From CAYTAP01 sp964435775 (GTDB lineage: Bacteria > Planctomycetota > Phycisphaerae > Tepidisphaerales > Tepidisphaeraceae), in the NCBI GenBank assembly GCA_964435775.1, contig CAYTAP010000058.1:1-23791 (forward strand): a DNA stretch of 23,791 nt, read 5' to 3'. This document shows, piece after piece, positions 16,785 to 23,791 of the stretch. Both the position numbers and the translations under genes were made by a program. The notes under the pieces were generated by a model that did not search any database, was not told the DNA's origin, and worked only from the letters and a program-made list of their open reading frames with translations. The stretch's first letter is position 1, and each line of letters starts with the position of its first letter.

Positions 16785-17015
16785 TCAGCAGTCCACTTCG
16801 ATGGCGATGGGGTAGGGGATCAGGTCCGGGCGGACCAGATGAACTTTGCGCAGGCGCACTTCCAGGCGGGGCAGATATGCCAGTGGTGTTTGGCCGACGC
16901 CGATGGTGCTGGCGGCGGTGTTCGTCGGCGCCTGTTGCGGCGATGAGATCGATGCGGCGCCCATGGAAGCCGAAATCAACGCGAGGCTGACGATGAGGTG
17001 AGATCGGCGGCGCAT
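16785..17015 (-). CDS. Small exported protein, unknown function
   Basis: 76 residues from the ATG at 17015. Basic start MRRRSH, a hydrophobic stretch (8-22) and small residues around 20-23 look like a signal peptide. After a Thr/Ala/Gln linker, the C-terminal 28 residues (PRLEVRLRKVHLVRPDL and IPYPIAIEV, ending Asp-Cys) look like a conserved short domain. The signal peptide plus a non-random C-terminus argues for a real gene. The frame continues open to 17177, but the upstream part looks non-coding. No strong ribosome binding site is seen. It converges with the cysteine desulfurase gene, 43 bases away. Confidence 0.55.
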   Translation of the reverse strand: MRRRSHLIVSLALISASMGAASISSPQQAPTNTAASTIGVGQTPLAYLPRLEVRLRKVHLVRPDLIPYPIAIEVDC

Positions 17016-17052
17016 GATGGTTACTCGCAAAAAATGGTCATAATTTTCACCT

Positions 17053-17070
17053 GGCGCACCCTGGTGCGCC
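17053..17070. repeat. Short perfect hairpin GGCGCACC / GGTGCGCC
   Basis: Perfect 8-bp palindromic arms separated by two bases (as RNA, 7 bp with a 4-nt loop). It lies 38 bases upstream of the start of the small exported protein gene on the minus strand, inside its probable promoter or leader. Confidence 0.5.
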
Positions 17071-17230
17071 GACGATGACGTGCCCACTCGGGCAAGCCGC
17101 TTTTCACTTCGCACGCTACAGCGATTATCTCCGACGACCAAGAGAAAACAGGGTGCGCAACAGGCGGGACCGATCAAAACGTGGTAAATGCGGCAAGGCG
17201 TGCCTGATATACGGGCTCACCCGTCGGTGG

Positions 17231-17305
17231 CCCAAGGAGCCGCGCACGCAGTAAGCGGTTTTTGTGGCATCACGCAACCGCTTACTGCGTGCGCGGCTCC
17301 TTGGG
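17231..17305. repeat. 30-bp perfect inverted repeat with 15-base loop
   Basis: Arms 17231-17260 and 17276-17305 are exact reverse complements over all 30 bases, beginning CCCAAGGAGCC and ending GGCTCCTTGGG. The 15-base centre contains GTG/CAC, which could extend the pairing after small internal loops. It lies 26 bases beyond the stop codon of the minus-strand envelope operon. It has no T-run on either strand, so it is not a classical terminator. The length and perfection suggest a recently formed or recently mobile palindromic element. Confidence 0.9.
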
Positions 17306-17331
17306 TACGCTACACCAAAGTGGACAGCGCG

Positions 17332-17805
17332 CTAGGTATGCGCGAGGGGAGGGGGTTGCCCATGCTCGGCGTCGTGGTCCTCGTCAGGGTCATCCAGATC
17401 AGGGGCGGCCGTCACGGCCGACAGGCCGGCTGAGATCGCGCTCATGAGGACGGGTCGAAGGATACCGATGAGGTCCTTGACGATGGGGCCCATGAAGCCC
17501 GCGCGGGATTTGTCAGAATCGCCCTCGGCTTTCGGCTCGCTGACGCGCGGGTGAAGGGCGCGTTCGATCGCTGCCAGCCGTCTGCGGGCTTGTTCTTCCT
17601 TGCTGGGGACGGCCGCCGAGGCGGCGGCGAAGCCGGCAACGGCAGCGCCCGCCACGCTGTACCAGGGATGCGCTTTGGCCCATTGCCTGGGGTCGATCCC
17701 CTTGCCCAGTTGACGGGTGAGGTCGGCGGCGACGCGGCGCATCGCCACCTGTGCTTCGGCGATCTGCTCGGCGACGTATTCGGACTCGCTTAATTGGTCA
17801 GCCAT
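17332..17805 (-). CDS. Small membrane-associated protein of the YqjD/YqjE-like operon
   Basis: 157 residues from the ATG at 17805, whose first 8 bases overlap the end of the upstream gene, suggesting translational coupling; an in-frame ATG at 17868 with GGAG 4 bases upstream would add a Ser/Thr/Asn-rich 21-residue head. The N-terminal 35 residues form an amphipathic helix, HPWYSVAGAAVAGFAAASAAV (47-67) is a Gly/Ala-rich membrane helix like the end of DUF883 proteins, and RRRLAAIERAL is a basic helix. A second weak hydrophobic stretch lies at 104-133, before an Asp/Glu/His-rich tail. I do not recognise a named family for the whole protein. Its place as third gene suggests a shared envelope role. 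Confidence 0.7.
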   Translation of the reverse strand: MADQLSESEYVAEQIAEAQVAMRRVAADLTRQLGKGIDPRQWAKAHPWYSVAGAAVAGFAAASAAVPSKEEQARRRLAAIERALHPRVSEPKAEGDSDKSRAGFMGPIVKDLIGILRPVLMSAISAGLSAVTAAPDLDDPDEDHDAEHGQPPPLAHT

Positions 17806-18337
17806 GTTTTGCCCTGTCGTGGACGTCGTGTCCGAACTTGCTCCATTGCTGGTGGCGTTCCCGCTCATCCTGCTCCACGGTGCGGCGGCGCGATGCCTCG
17901 AACATGCGGTGCAGGATCAGCCATCCGACGCCCGCGCCTCCTCCAAGCAGCAAGAGCGCTGTGACAAGCTGGCCCGCCCAGGGGACAAGCCAGACGGCGA
18001 TGAACAGGAACAGATAATTGAGAAGATTGCACAAGCCGGTGATGAGGAGGACGGTTGCCACGACGATGGCCGTTGCGCCAACGATGCCGCCGACGATGGC
18101 GAGGACGGCATAGACGCCTGCGGTTCGCGCCGTGAGTTTGATCGCATGCAGACGGGCGCGAACGTAATAGCCGAAGTAGGCTTTCAGCTCTGAAAACAGC
18201 AGGGCGGCGGCTCGGAAGGCATCGGTTGGCGATTCCGGGGCGCGGTTGCCGGCGGCGTTGGTTGCGTCCGGCTGCTCCGGCGCGGCGGTCGCCGCCCAAG
18301 AGGCGGATGGTTGTTCGCGTTCCGTGGGATTCGCCAT
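17798..18337 (-). CDS. Phage-holin superfamily III / YqjE-like membrane protein
   Basis: 179 residues. A polar N-terminus (1-38) precedes an amphipathic helix (ALLFSELKAYFGYYVRARL) and two long hydrophobic segments (about 73-101 and 105-142), then a highly charged C-terminus. This matches the holin-X/YqjE layout: helix, two membrane spans, basic tail. Despite the family name these are chromosomal envelope proteins, not lysis proteins, and no phage genes are nearby. It is the middle gene of a minus-strand operon, 38 bases after the DUF883-like gene and overlapping the next. In E. coli, yqjD and yqjE are also neighbours. Confidence 0.75.
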   Translation of the reverse strand: MANPTEREQPSASWAATAAPEQPDATNAAGNRAPESPTDAFRAAALLFSELKAYFGYYVRARLHAIKLTARTAGVYAVLAIVGGIVGATAIVVATVLLITGLCNLLNYLFLFIAVWLVPWAGQLVTALLLLGGGAGVGWLILHRMFEASRRRTVEQDERERHQQWSKFGHDVHDRAKHG

Positions 18338-18375
18338 CGTCCGATTGTCCAGGAGGAGGGGATGAACAGCGCTGT

Positions 18376-18678
18376 TCAGTGGCGCTTCCAGATCGCGCCG
18401 ATCAGGAATCCGACGCCGGCCGCCAGAAGCAGCGCTTTGACGGGCTTTTCACGCACATAGCTCTCGATGTTTTGCTCCCATTGTTCGGCGCGTTCGCGGC
18501 CTTGTTCGCAGTATTCGGAAGCCTGATTGCGCAAATCCTCATATTTTTGCGACGCCGCCTCGCGGACCTGCGCGCCGGCGTCGCGAAGTTTGCGGCCGAT
18601 CTCGGACGCCGCCTCCCTGACCTGTTCGGCCGGCGACGGTTTCGCTCCCGCATCCTTTGCTTCATCGATTCGTGACAT
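18376..18678 (-). CDS. DUF883 / ElaB-YqjD-like tail-anchored protein
   Basis: 100 residues, the same size as E. coli YqjD and ElaB. A long charged helix rich in Ala, Glu, Gln and Arg (15-76) is followed by a single C-terminal membrane helix (KALLLAAGVGFLIGAIW, 81-97) and a basic end (KRH). In E. coli this family is anchored in the inner membrane by that helix and binds ribosomes in stationary phase. The start at 18678 is chosen for GGAG 6 bases upstream; the frame is open to 18783 but that part looks non-coding. First gene of a three-gene operon. Confidence 0.82.
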   Translation of the reverse strand: MSRIDEAKDAGAKPSPAEQVREAASEIGRKLRDAGAQVREAASQKYEDLRNQASEYCEQGRERAEQWEQNIESYVREKPVKALLLAAGVGFLIGAIWKRH

Positions 18679-18931
18679 GGTGTCTCCAGTTGGGGTGCTG
18701 CCGACGGCACGATCCGCCTGCTCTTCAGCCTCGGAGGATATGTGAAAGAGTGGATTTTTCGCAGCGCTGAAAAAGGGTGTCACTCGAATTTCCGTGCATG
18801 GTTCGGGCGATCATCGTGCGGCCTGACGCGGATTTGTCAAAAGATTCTTCACGCGGCGCTTCCAACTGGAGGCGAATCGCCATAGTATTTGAATTGTACC
18901 AGTGGGGGTCACTCGTAAAAGGTCATCATCG

Positions 18932-19864
18932 ATGGGTCCGACGAATGTTGCTCTGGTCCGTTTGTCCAAGGCGGATCAACAGCTGCGCGCCGCCAGGGAG
19001 CGCATGGACTCGGCCACCCGCAATGTGCGCATCCAGGAACGCCGGGTAAGGGATTTGCGCGAAAAGTTGCAACAGGCCCAGTCCGAATTGAAGGAAAGCC
19101 AGGTTCATTCCAGCTCGCTGGAGGTGGATTTGAAGGCGCGGGATGAACATATCGAAAAGCTGCGCAACCAGCAGCAGATGACCACGCACAACAAGGAATA
19201 CCAGGCGCTGCTCATCGGGATCAACACCGAAAAGGTGGATCGCAACAAGGTGGAGGAGGAGCTTCTGAAGGAGATGGAAGCCGTTGAGCATGGCCAGAAG
19301 CTGTCGTCGGACCTTGTCGCGCTCGTGGAGACCGAGGAGAAAAAGCTTCAGGGGATGAAAGAGGAGATTGGGGGGCGCATCGCGGAGTTGCAGGGCGAGA
19401 TCGACGCATTGACGCCGATTCGTGACGAGGCGGCCAATGCCGTTCCGCCCAGCGCGCTGAGCCAATTTGAACGATTGGCGGATCGATTCGATGGGGAGGC
19501 GATGTCGGCGCTGGGCAAGCCGGATGAGCGTGCCGAGGAATACAACTGCAGCGCCTGCCATTTGTCGCTGGTCGTTGATGTGTACAACCGTCTGCATACG
19601 CGGGATGAGCTGGTGTTTTGTCCGAGCTGCCAGCGAATCCTGTTCATTCCCGAGGAGCTGTCGCCGGAGCGGGCGGTCCACAAGCCGCGCGTCAAGAAGG
19701 AGCGTGCGAAGAAAGCGCCGCCGGCCGCGGTGGGGCGTCAAAGCTCGGCGGCGGATGTGCTGCGGTCGGTCACGGTGGATGCTGATGACACCGACGGCGA
19801 GGCTGCGGAGCCGACTCCCCAGAGCAGTGGGACGTCGCAAAGCGCACAGGCGGGGAATCTGTAA
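18932..19864 (+). CDS. Coiled-coil protein with C4 zinc ribbon (zf-RING_7 family)
   Basis: 310 residues from the ATG at 18932, with AAAAGG at 18917-18922, 9 bases upstream. Residues 8-165 form a long antiparallel coiled coil with a conserved turn, THNKEYQALLIGI (85-97), typical of this family. A zinc ribbon follows: Cys206 and Cys209 (YNCSACH) with Cys230 and Cys233 (FCPSCQRIL). The C-terminal 70 residues are basic, then acidic and disordered. Members such as chlamydial CT398 bind sigma factors or secretion components; the broad function is unknown. The gene lies just upstream of the rpoB promoter. No clear terminator follows it. Confidence 0.82.
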   Translation: MGPTNVALVRLSKADQQLRAARERMDSATRNVRIQERRVRDLREKLQQAQSELKESQVHSSSLEVDLKARDEHIEKLRNQQQMTTHNKEYQALLIGINTEKVDRNKVEEELLKEMEAVEHGQKLSSDLVALVETEEKKLQGMKEEIGGRIAELQGEIDALTPIRDEAANAVPPSALSQFERLADRFDGEAMSALGKPDERAEEYNCSACHLSLVVDVYNRLHTRDELVFCPSCQRILFIPEELSPERAVHKPRVKKERAKKAPPAAVGRQSSAADVLRSVTVDADDTDGEAAEPTPQSSGTSQSAQAGNL

Positions 19865-19954
19865 ATCATCCCCAAAAACAGGTGGTTTTCGTCTGACCTG
19901 CGGCGATTCTCGCGGGAAGCGGGCATTGGCGGCGCTTAAACCAAATACCAATAA

Positions 19955-19990
19955 TGTCAAGGGCAATAGTCTTGACACGGCAAAGTGTCA
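19955..19990. promoter_or_regulatory. Overlapping inverted repeats at the rpoB promoter (possible operator)
   Basis: TGTCAAG (19955-19961) and CTTGACA (19971-19977) form a perfect 7-bp inverted repeat around 9 bases. TGACAC (19973-19978) and GTGTCA (19985-19990) form a second perfect repeat around 6 bases. The -35 hexamer is shared by both, and a further near-copy, TGGCAC, follows the -10 box. Such overlap is typical of repressor sites that block polymerase binding. Confidence 0.45.
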
Positions 19991-20000
19991 TGCCTATAGT
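19972..20000 (+). promoter_or_regulatory. rpoB: Sigma70-type promoter of rpoB
   Basis: TTGACA (19972-19977), a perfect -35 box, and TATAGT (19995-20000), 5 of 6 to the -10 consensus, with the ideal 17-base spacer. The predicted transcript start near 20007 gives a leader of about 420 nt before rpoB. It is the strongest promoter by inspection in the window, as expected for RNA polymerase. Confidence 0.8.
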
Positions 20001-20006
20001 GGCACT

Positions 20007-20427
20007 GGCGGATTGGATCATCGAACCAATAACAACTTCGGGAGTCGCAAGGAACTGTCCTGACTGAAAAGCCGGGAAAGCTCCAGTTTTGTTTTTGCGC
20101 TGATGAAGCGACCCTGATTTTGGAGGCGTGAATATATCAGGATTAGGATCGCCGGGTTCGCAAAAGCGTGGACCCGGCCGAAAAGGCCGCTTTACTGTTA
20201 TGGAAGGCGGCTAATTTTATCGCCTGATCCGGCGACAGCGGGGGGAACAGGATTCCCGAACGATAAAAGCTCGTACATCCGCTGATGCGTTGTCGCTCCG
20301 AACTGAAGCATTCAAGATTGGTTTGAGAGACATTCATGGGGGCCAAGAGCGTGAACGTTGACATGCGGGGCGGGGAAATACCAAGGCGTTGGTCGTCGAA
20401 CGGCAACGAAACACAAGGAATATTCTG
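20007..20427 (+). other. Long structured 5' leader of rpoB
   Basis: About 420 nt between predicted start and rpoB. Hairpins by eye: CCGGGT/ACCCGG (20152-20157 with 20172-20177) enclosing CGC-AAAA-GCG; CGGCC/GGCCG (20175-20179 with 20185-20189) with loop GAAAA; AGGCG/CGCCT (20205-20209 with 20221-20225); CGCC/GGCG (20221-20224 with 20231-20234); and GGGAA/TTCCC (20243-20247 with 20253-20257). The first and second share 20175-20177, and the third and fourth share 20221-20224, so they exclude each other. None has a strong U-run. The part before the promoter (19865-19954) shows nothing clear. Confidence 0.55.
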
Positions 20428-20428
20428 A
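20336..20428 (+). CDS. Candidate 30-codon upstream ORF coupled to rpoB
   Basis: ATG at 20336, preceded by GAGAGA (20325-20330) 5 bases upstream, reads 30 codons to a TGA whose last base is the A of the rpoB ATG (TGATG). An in-frame stop at 20324-20326 fixes the start. The peptide begins MGAKSVNVDMRGG and is polar, with no recognisable domain. The stop-start overlap is the classic geometry for translational coupling. rpoB also has its own AAGGAA, so coupling is optional. It may be chance. Confidence 0.35.
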   Translation: MGAKSVNVDMRGGEIPRRWSSNGNETQGIF

Positions 20429-23400
20429 TGCAGATTCAAGAAGTGCGTGATTTCAGCAAACGCGGCGACGCGCTGCCGATTCCCAATTTGATCGATGTGC
20501 AGATCGAATCGTATCAGCGCTTCCTCCAGAAGGAGGTGGACCCGGCCAAGCGCAAGAACGAAGGCCTGGAAGGTTTGCTCCGCGAGGTGTTCCCGATTGA
20601 AAGCTACGACGGGAACCTGCGGCTGGAGTACATCTCGTACGAACTGGCCGAGCCGCGGTACACGACCGACGAATGCCGGGCGCTGCGGCTGACCTATGGC
20701 ATGCCGTTTCGAATCCAGGTGCGGTTCGTGCGCAAGGACAAGGATGAGGTGATGGAGGATTCCATCTACCTCGGCGAGATTCCGATCATGATCGGCGGGG
20801 GTGAGTTCATCATCAACGGCGCCGAGCGTGTGATCGTCAACCAGTTGCACCGTTCGCCGGGCGTGGATTTCCTGGTGGAAGTGCAGGAGGGGGACCGCCC
20901 GTTGCACGGCTGCCGCGTGATTCCCGAGCGTGGAAGCTGGATCGAGTGTTCGGTGACCAAGAAGGATGCGCTGGCGGTTCGAATCGACCAGAGCAGCAAG
21001 CTGCCGGCGACGACATTCCTGCGGGCGCTGGATGCCAAGTACAGCACGAGCGAAGCGATCATCCGCGAGTTTTACACGGTTGAAGCGGTGAAGGCGGCAC
21101 AACTCCAGCCGTCCTATTACGCGGCCTCGTCGATCATCGACGCCGAGAGCGGGGAGGAGCTGGTCAAGGCCGGGGCGCAGATCGCCGAGGCGCTGAACAA
21201 GATTCAGGCGTCGGGGATGAAGACGGTGGAGGTGGTGACGAAGGTCGTCGATCCGCTCATCCTCAACACGCTGGCGGAGGACAGTTCGACGAGCCACGAG
21301 GATGCGCTGCTGCGAATTTACGCGCGGCTGCGTCCGGGGAACCCGCCGCAGATCGACAAGGCGGTGACGCTGTTCAATGAAAAGTTCTTTGATGAGAATC
21401 GTTACCGACTCGGCCGGGTGGGGCGATTCCGAATCAACCGGAAGTTCGACCAGAACGTTCCGGAAACGGTCATGACCCTCCGCAGCGAGGATCTGGTCAA
21501 CAGCCTTAAGTACATGTTCAAGCTGCGCAGCGGCGAAGGATACATCGACGACATCGACCACCTGGGCAATCGCCGGCTGCGGACGATTGACGAGCTCGGC
21601 GCTGATGAAATGCGCAAGGGCTTTTTGAAGCTTCGCCGAACGGTGCAGGAGCGGATGAGCCTGAAGGATCCGAACGAAATCGGACGCATCGCGGAGCTGG
21701 TCAACTCCAAGAGCATCAGCAGCTCGATTGATTTCTTCTTCGGTCGCGGCGAGCTGTCGCAGGTGGTGGACCAGACGAACCCGCTGAGTCAGTTGACGCA
21801 CGAACGTCGTTTGAGCGCGCTGGGGCCGGGCGGGTTGAACCGCAAACGCGCCGGCTTCGAGGTGCGCGACGTTCACATCTCGCACTACGGGCGGATCTGT
21901 CCGATTGAAACGCCTGAAGGCACGAACATCGGTCTGATCGCGTCGCTGGCGATTTACAGCGACATAGACGATTACGGGTTCCTGACGACGCCGTATCGCG
22001 TCGTGAAGGATGGAAGCGTCAACGGCGCCCACAAGTATCTGCGGGCCGACGAGGAGATGAAGTCGGTGCTCGCGCCGCCGGACGCGGTGGAGAAGGATGG
22101 GAGCCTGAAAAAGGGGCTGGTCCTGGCGCGCGTGCAGGGCGATCTGGCGACGGTGCCGAGCAAAGAGGTGCAGTACATCGACATCAGCCCGCGGCAGACG
22201 GTGTCGGTGTCAGCGGCGTTGATTCCGTTTTTGGAACATGACGACGCCAACCGCGCCTTGATGGGATCGAACATGCAGCGGCAGGCGGTTCCACTTTTGC
22301 GGACCGATCCGCCGGTCGTTTCGACCGGTTTGGAAAAGCCGGTGGCGCAGAACAGCGGGATGGTCGTGCGGGCCGAGCGGGGCGGCGTGGTGACGGCGGT
22401 GGATTCGTCGCGCATTCTGATCGACAACGCGGATGAATATGTGTTCCGCAAGTTCGTCGGTCTCAACGAGCGGACCTGCCAGAACCAGAAGCCGATCGTC
22501 AAGAAGGGACAGCGGGTCAAGAAGGGGCAGGTGCTGGCCGACGGCGCCGCGACGCACCAGGGCGAGTTGGCGCTGGGTCGCAACGTGCTCGTCGCGTTCA
22601 TGACCTTCGACGGCTACAACTTCGAGGACGCCATCGTCATCAGCCAGAGGCTGGTGAAGGAGGACATTTTCACGTCGATCCACATTGAGGAATACGACGT
22701 TGAAATCCGTGAAACCAAGCTCGGTCGCGAGGAGTTCACGCGGGACATTCCCAACGTGAGCGAGCGCGCCCTGGCGAATCTGGATGAGAACGGCATCGTC
22801 CGCGTGGGAACGCGGGTGGGTCCGTCGGACATCCTGGTCGGCAAGGTGGCGCCCAAGAGCAAGAGCGAATTGACGCCTGAGGAAAAGCTGTTGCACGCGA
22901 TTTTCGGCCGGGCCGGCGAGGACGTGAAGAACGACTCGCTGGAAATGCCCGCCGGCGAAGAGGGCGTCGTCATCAAGACCCAGCGTTTCAGCCGTCGCAT
23001 GCACATGAGCGACGAGCAGAAGAAGGCGATGAAGAAGGACATCGAGGCGTATGAAAAGGAGATGGACGCCAAGGCGATCGAGATCTTCAAGCAGATGATC
23101 GATGAGATCAACGAGGTGGCCGGTTCGCAGATGGTGGACCCGGGCACGCGGCAGAAGGTCGGCCAAAGCGAAATCGCGGACGTCATCCTGGAGCAGATCG
23201 AAGGGTTCAGCATCGACTGGGTGAAGGGAAGCAAAGCCGCCAAGGAGCAGGCGGACAACACGTATCAGCGTTTCTGGCCGCGCGTTCAGGCGGTGTTGAA
23301 GGAAAAGACGCGGCGGATGGAGCACATGAAGCGCGGCGACGAGCTGCCGTCGGGCGTGCTCGAAATGGTCAAGGTGTATGTCGCGACGAAGCGCGCCCTG

Positions 23401-23791
23401 AGCGTCGGCGACAAGATGGCCGGTCGGCACGGGAACAAGGGCGTCATCGCCCGCATCGTCCCGGAAGAGGACATGCCGTTCCTGGAGGACGGGACGCCGG
23501 TGGAGATCATGCTCAACCCGCTGGGCGTGCCGAGCCGCATGAACGTCGGGCAGATTCTCGAGACGCACCTGGGCTGGGCGGCGGCGGTGCTCGGCTTCCA
23601 GTCAGTGACGCCTGTGTTTGACGGCGCGACGGAAGGCGAGATTCACGCGGCGATTGAAGAAGCGAACAAGACGGTGAAGGAACGCCGCAAGGCGCGCGAA
23701 AAGGCGCACGAGCCGATTGGCGACCGTGAACTGGACGTGCAAATGCCGTGGGGCGGGAAGATTCAGCTCCGCGACGGCCGCACCGGCGAGC
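20428..23791 (+). CDS. rpoB: DNA-directed RNA polymerase subunit beta (partial, C-terminus missing)
   Basis: The frame is open from the ATG at 20428 to the window edge, giving 1121 codons; the last part of the subunit, including the C-terminal anchor, lies outside. AAGGAA at 20415-20420, 7 bases upstream, supports the start. Hallmarks: DFSKRG start, GGGEFIING (123-131), the rifampicin-cluster segment with SQLTHERRLSALGPGG (454-469), RICPIETPEGTNIGLIASL, GYNFEDA (729-735, Glu733/Asp734 near the active site), KSELTPEEKLLHAIFG, and GDKMAGRHGNKG (994-1005) with the nucleotide-contacting lysines. In the rifampicin pocket, Val446 and Val447 replace E. coli Phe514 and Met515, while the equivalents of Gln513, Asp516, His526, Arg529 and Ser531 are kept. 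rplJ and rplL, the usual upstream neighbours, are absent. Confidence 0.98.
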   Translation, partial: MQIQEVRDFSKRGDALPIPNLIDVQIESYQRFLQKEVDPAKRKNEGLEGLLREVFPIESYDGNLRLEYISYELAEPRYTTDECRALRLTYGMPFRIQVRFVRKDKDEVMEDSIYLGEIPIMIGGGEFIINGAERVIVNQLHRSPGVDFLVEVQEGDRPLHGCRVIPERGSWIECSVTKKDALAVRIDQSSKLPATTFLRALDAKYSTSEAIIREFYTVEAVKAAQLQPSYYAASSIIDAESGEELVKAGAQIAEALNKIQASGMKTVEVVTKVVDPLILNTLAEDSSTSHEDALLRIYARLRPGNPPQIDKAVTLFNEKFFDENRYRLGRVGRFRINRKFDQNVPETVMTLRSEDLVNSLKYMFKLRSGEGYIDDIDHLGNRRLRTIDELGADEMRKGFLKLRRTVQERMSLKDPNEIGRIAELVNSKSISSSIDFFFGRGELSQVVDQTNPLSQLTHERRLSALGPGGLNRKRAGFEVRDVHISHYGRICPIETPEGTNIGLIASLAIYSDIDDYGFLTTPYRVVKDGSVNGAHKYLRADEEMKSVLAPPDAVEKDGSLKKGLVLARVQGDLATVPSKEVQYIDISPRQTVSVSAALIPFLEHDDANRALMGSNMQRQAVPLLRTDPPVVSTGLEKPVAQNSGMVVRAERGGVVTAVDSSRILIDNADEYVFRKFVGLNERTCQNQKPIVKKGQRVKKGQVLADGAATHQGELALGRNVLVAFMTFDGYNFEDAIVISQRLVKEDIFTSIHIEEYDVEIRETKLGREEFTRDIPNVSERALANLDENGIVRVGTRVGPSDILVGKVAPKSKSELTPEEKLLHAIFGRAGEDVKNDSLEMPAGEEGVVIKTQRFSRRMHMSDEQKKAMKKDIEAYEKEMDAKAIEIFKQMIDEINEVAGSQMVDPGTRQKVGQSEIADVILEQIEGFSIDWVKGSKAAKEQADNTYQRFWPRVQAVLKEKTRRMEHMKRGDELPSGVLEMVKVYVATKRALSVGDKMAGRHGNKGVIARIVPEEDMPFLEDGTPVEIMLNPLGVPSRMNVGQILETHLGWAAAVLGFQSVTPVFDGATEGEIHAAIEEANKTVKERRKAREKAHEPIGDRELDVQMPWGGKIQLRDGRTGE

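Larger units (their letters stand above)
17016..17331. other. Intergenic region of 316 bases with several hairpins
   Basis: No coding frame looks real here. It holds a short hairpin at 17053-17070, a 5-bp hairpin at 17211-17224 (ACGGG/CCCGT) and the 30-bp inverted repeat at 17231-17305. The left part should contain the promoter of the small exported protein on the minus strand; I cannot place its boxes with confidence. Confidence 0.6.

Noticed and set aside
17798..18337. Prophage lysis gene (holin)
   Set aside because: The holin-like topology is shared by chromosomal YqjE-type proteins; the neighbours are a DUF883-like gene and no endolysin, integrase or structural phage genes are present.
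20128..20214. 28-codon frame starting GTG in the rpoB leader
   Set aside because: The GGAGG lies only one base from the GTG, too close for initiation, and the region is better explained by hairpins.
20143..22032. Long minus-strand open frame of about 629 codons opposite rpoB
   Set aside because: It is the antisense of rpoB in a GC-rich genome; the predicted protein is rich in Arg, His and Leu with no domain pattern, and rpoB is unambiguous on the plus strand. The same applies to 22210-23568.

Overview
This is a GC-rich bacterial chromosomal segment, most likely from a planctomycete of the Phycisphaerae type. That placement is an inference from protein style: Thr/Gln/Pro-rich linkers of the ATQPTTRP kind in the secreted HtrA-like proteins, sugar-cleaving enzymes without signal peptides, a holin-X/DUF883 gene set, and rpoB not preceded by rplJ-rplL. 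No 16S rRNA is present to settle it. No integrase, transposase, CRISPR array or phage structural gene was found.

Layout. 1-2754 (+): a universal stress protein, then a GH95-like glycosidase with good operon spacing. 2873-3034 (-): a single tRNA-Phe(GAA) with its own promoter and terminator. 3127-6302 (-): a two-gene operon of HtrA-like proteins; the upstream one is an intact serine protease and the downstream one has lost all three catalytic residues. 6530-8083 (+): a divergent GH28-fold beta-helix glycosidase that lacks the usual polygalacturonase His and Arg/Lys signatures.

8250-15467 looks like a defence and recombination island. A membrane-anchored TIR-Sel1 protein (+) converges on a two-gene minus-strand operon encoding a SLOG-domain protein with four membrane segments and a patatin-like phospholipase. 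Divergent from that operon are an RdgC-like protein and RmuC (+). TIR, SLOG, membrane effector and patatin modules recur in nucleotide-signalled anti-phage systems (Thoeris, CBASS and the SLOG/SLATT group), but this arrangement matches none that I recognise. It is the best candidate for an undescribed system.

15539-19864: a NifS-like cysteine desulfurase (+), a small exported protein (-), a 30-bp perfect inverted repeat, a three-gene envelope operon (DUF883/YqjD-like, YqjE/holin-X-like and a small partner, all -), and a coiled-coil zinc-ribbon protein (+).

19955-23791: a strong sigma70-type promoter overlapped by inverted repeats, a leader of about 420 nt with mutually exclusive hairpins, a 30-codon upstream ORF whose stop overlaps the next start by one base, and rpoB, which runs off the right edge after 1121 codons.
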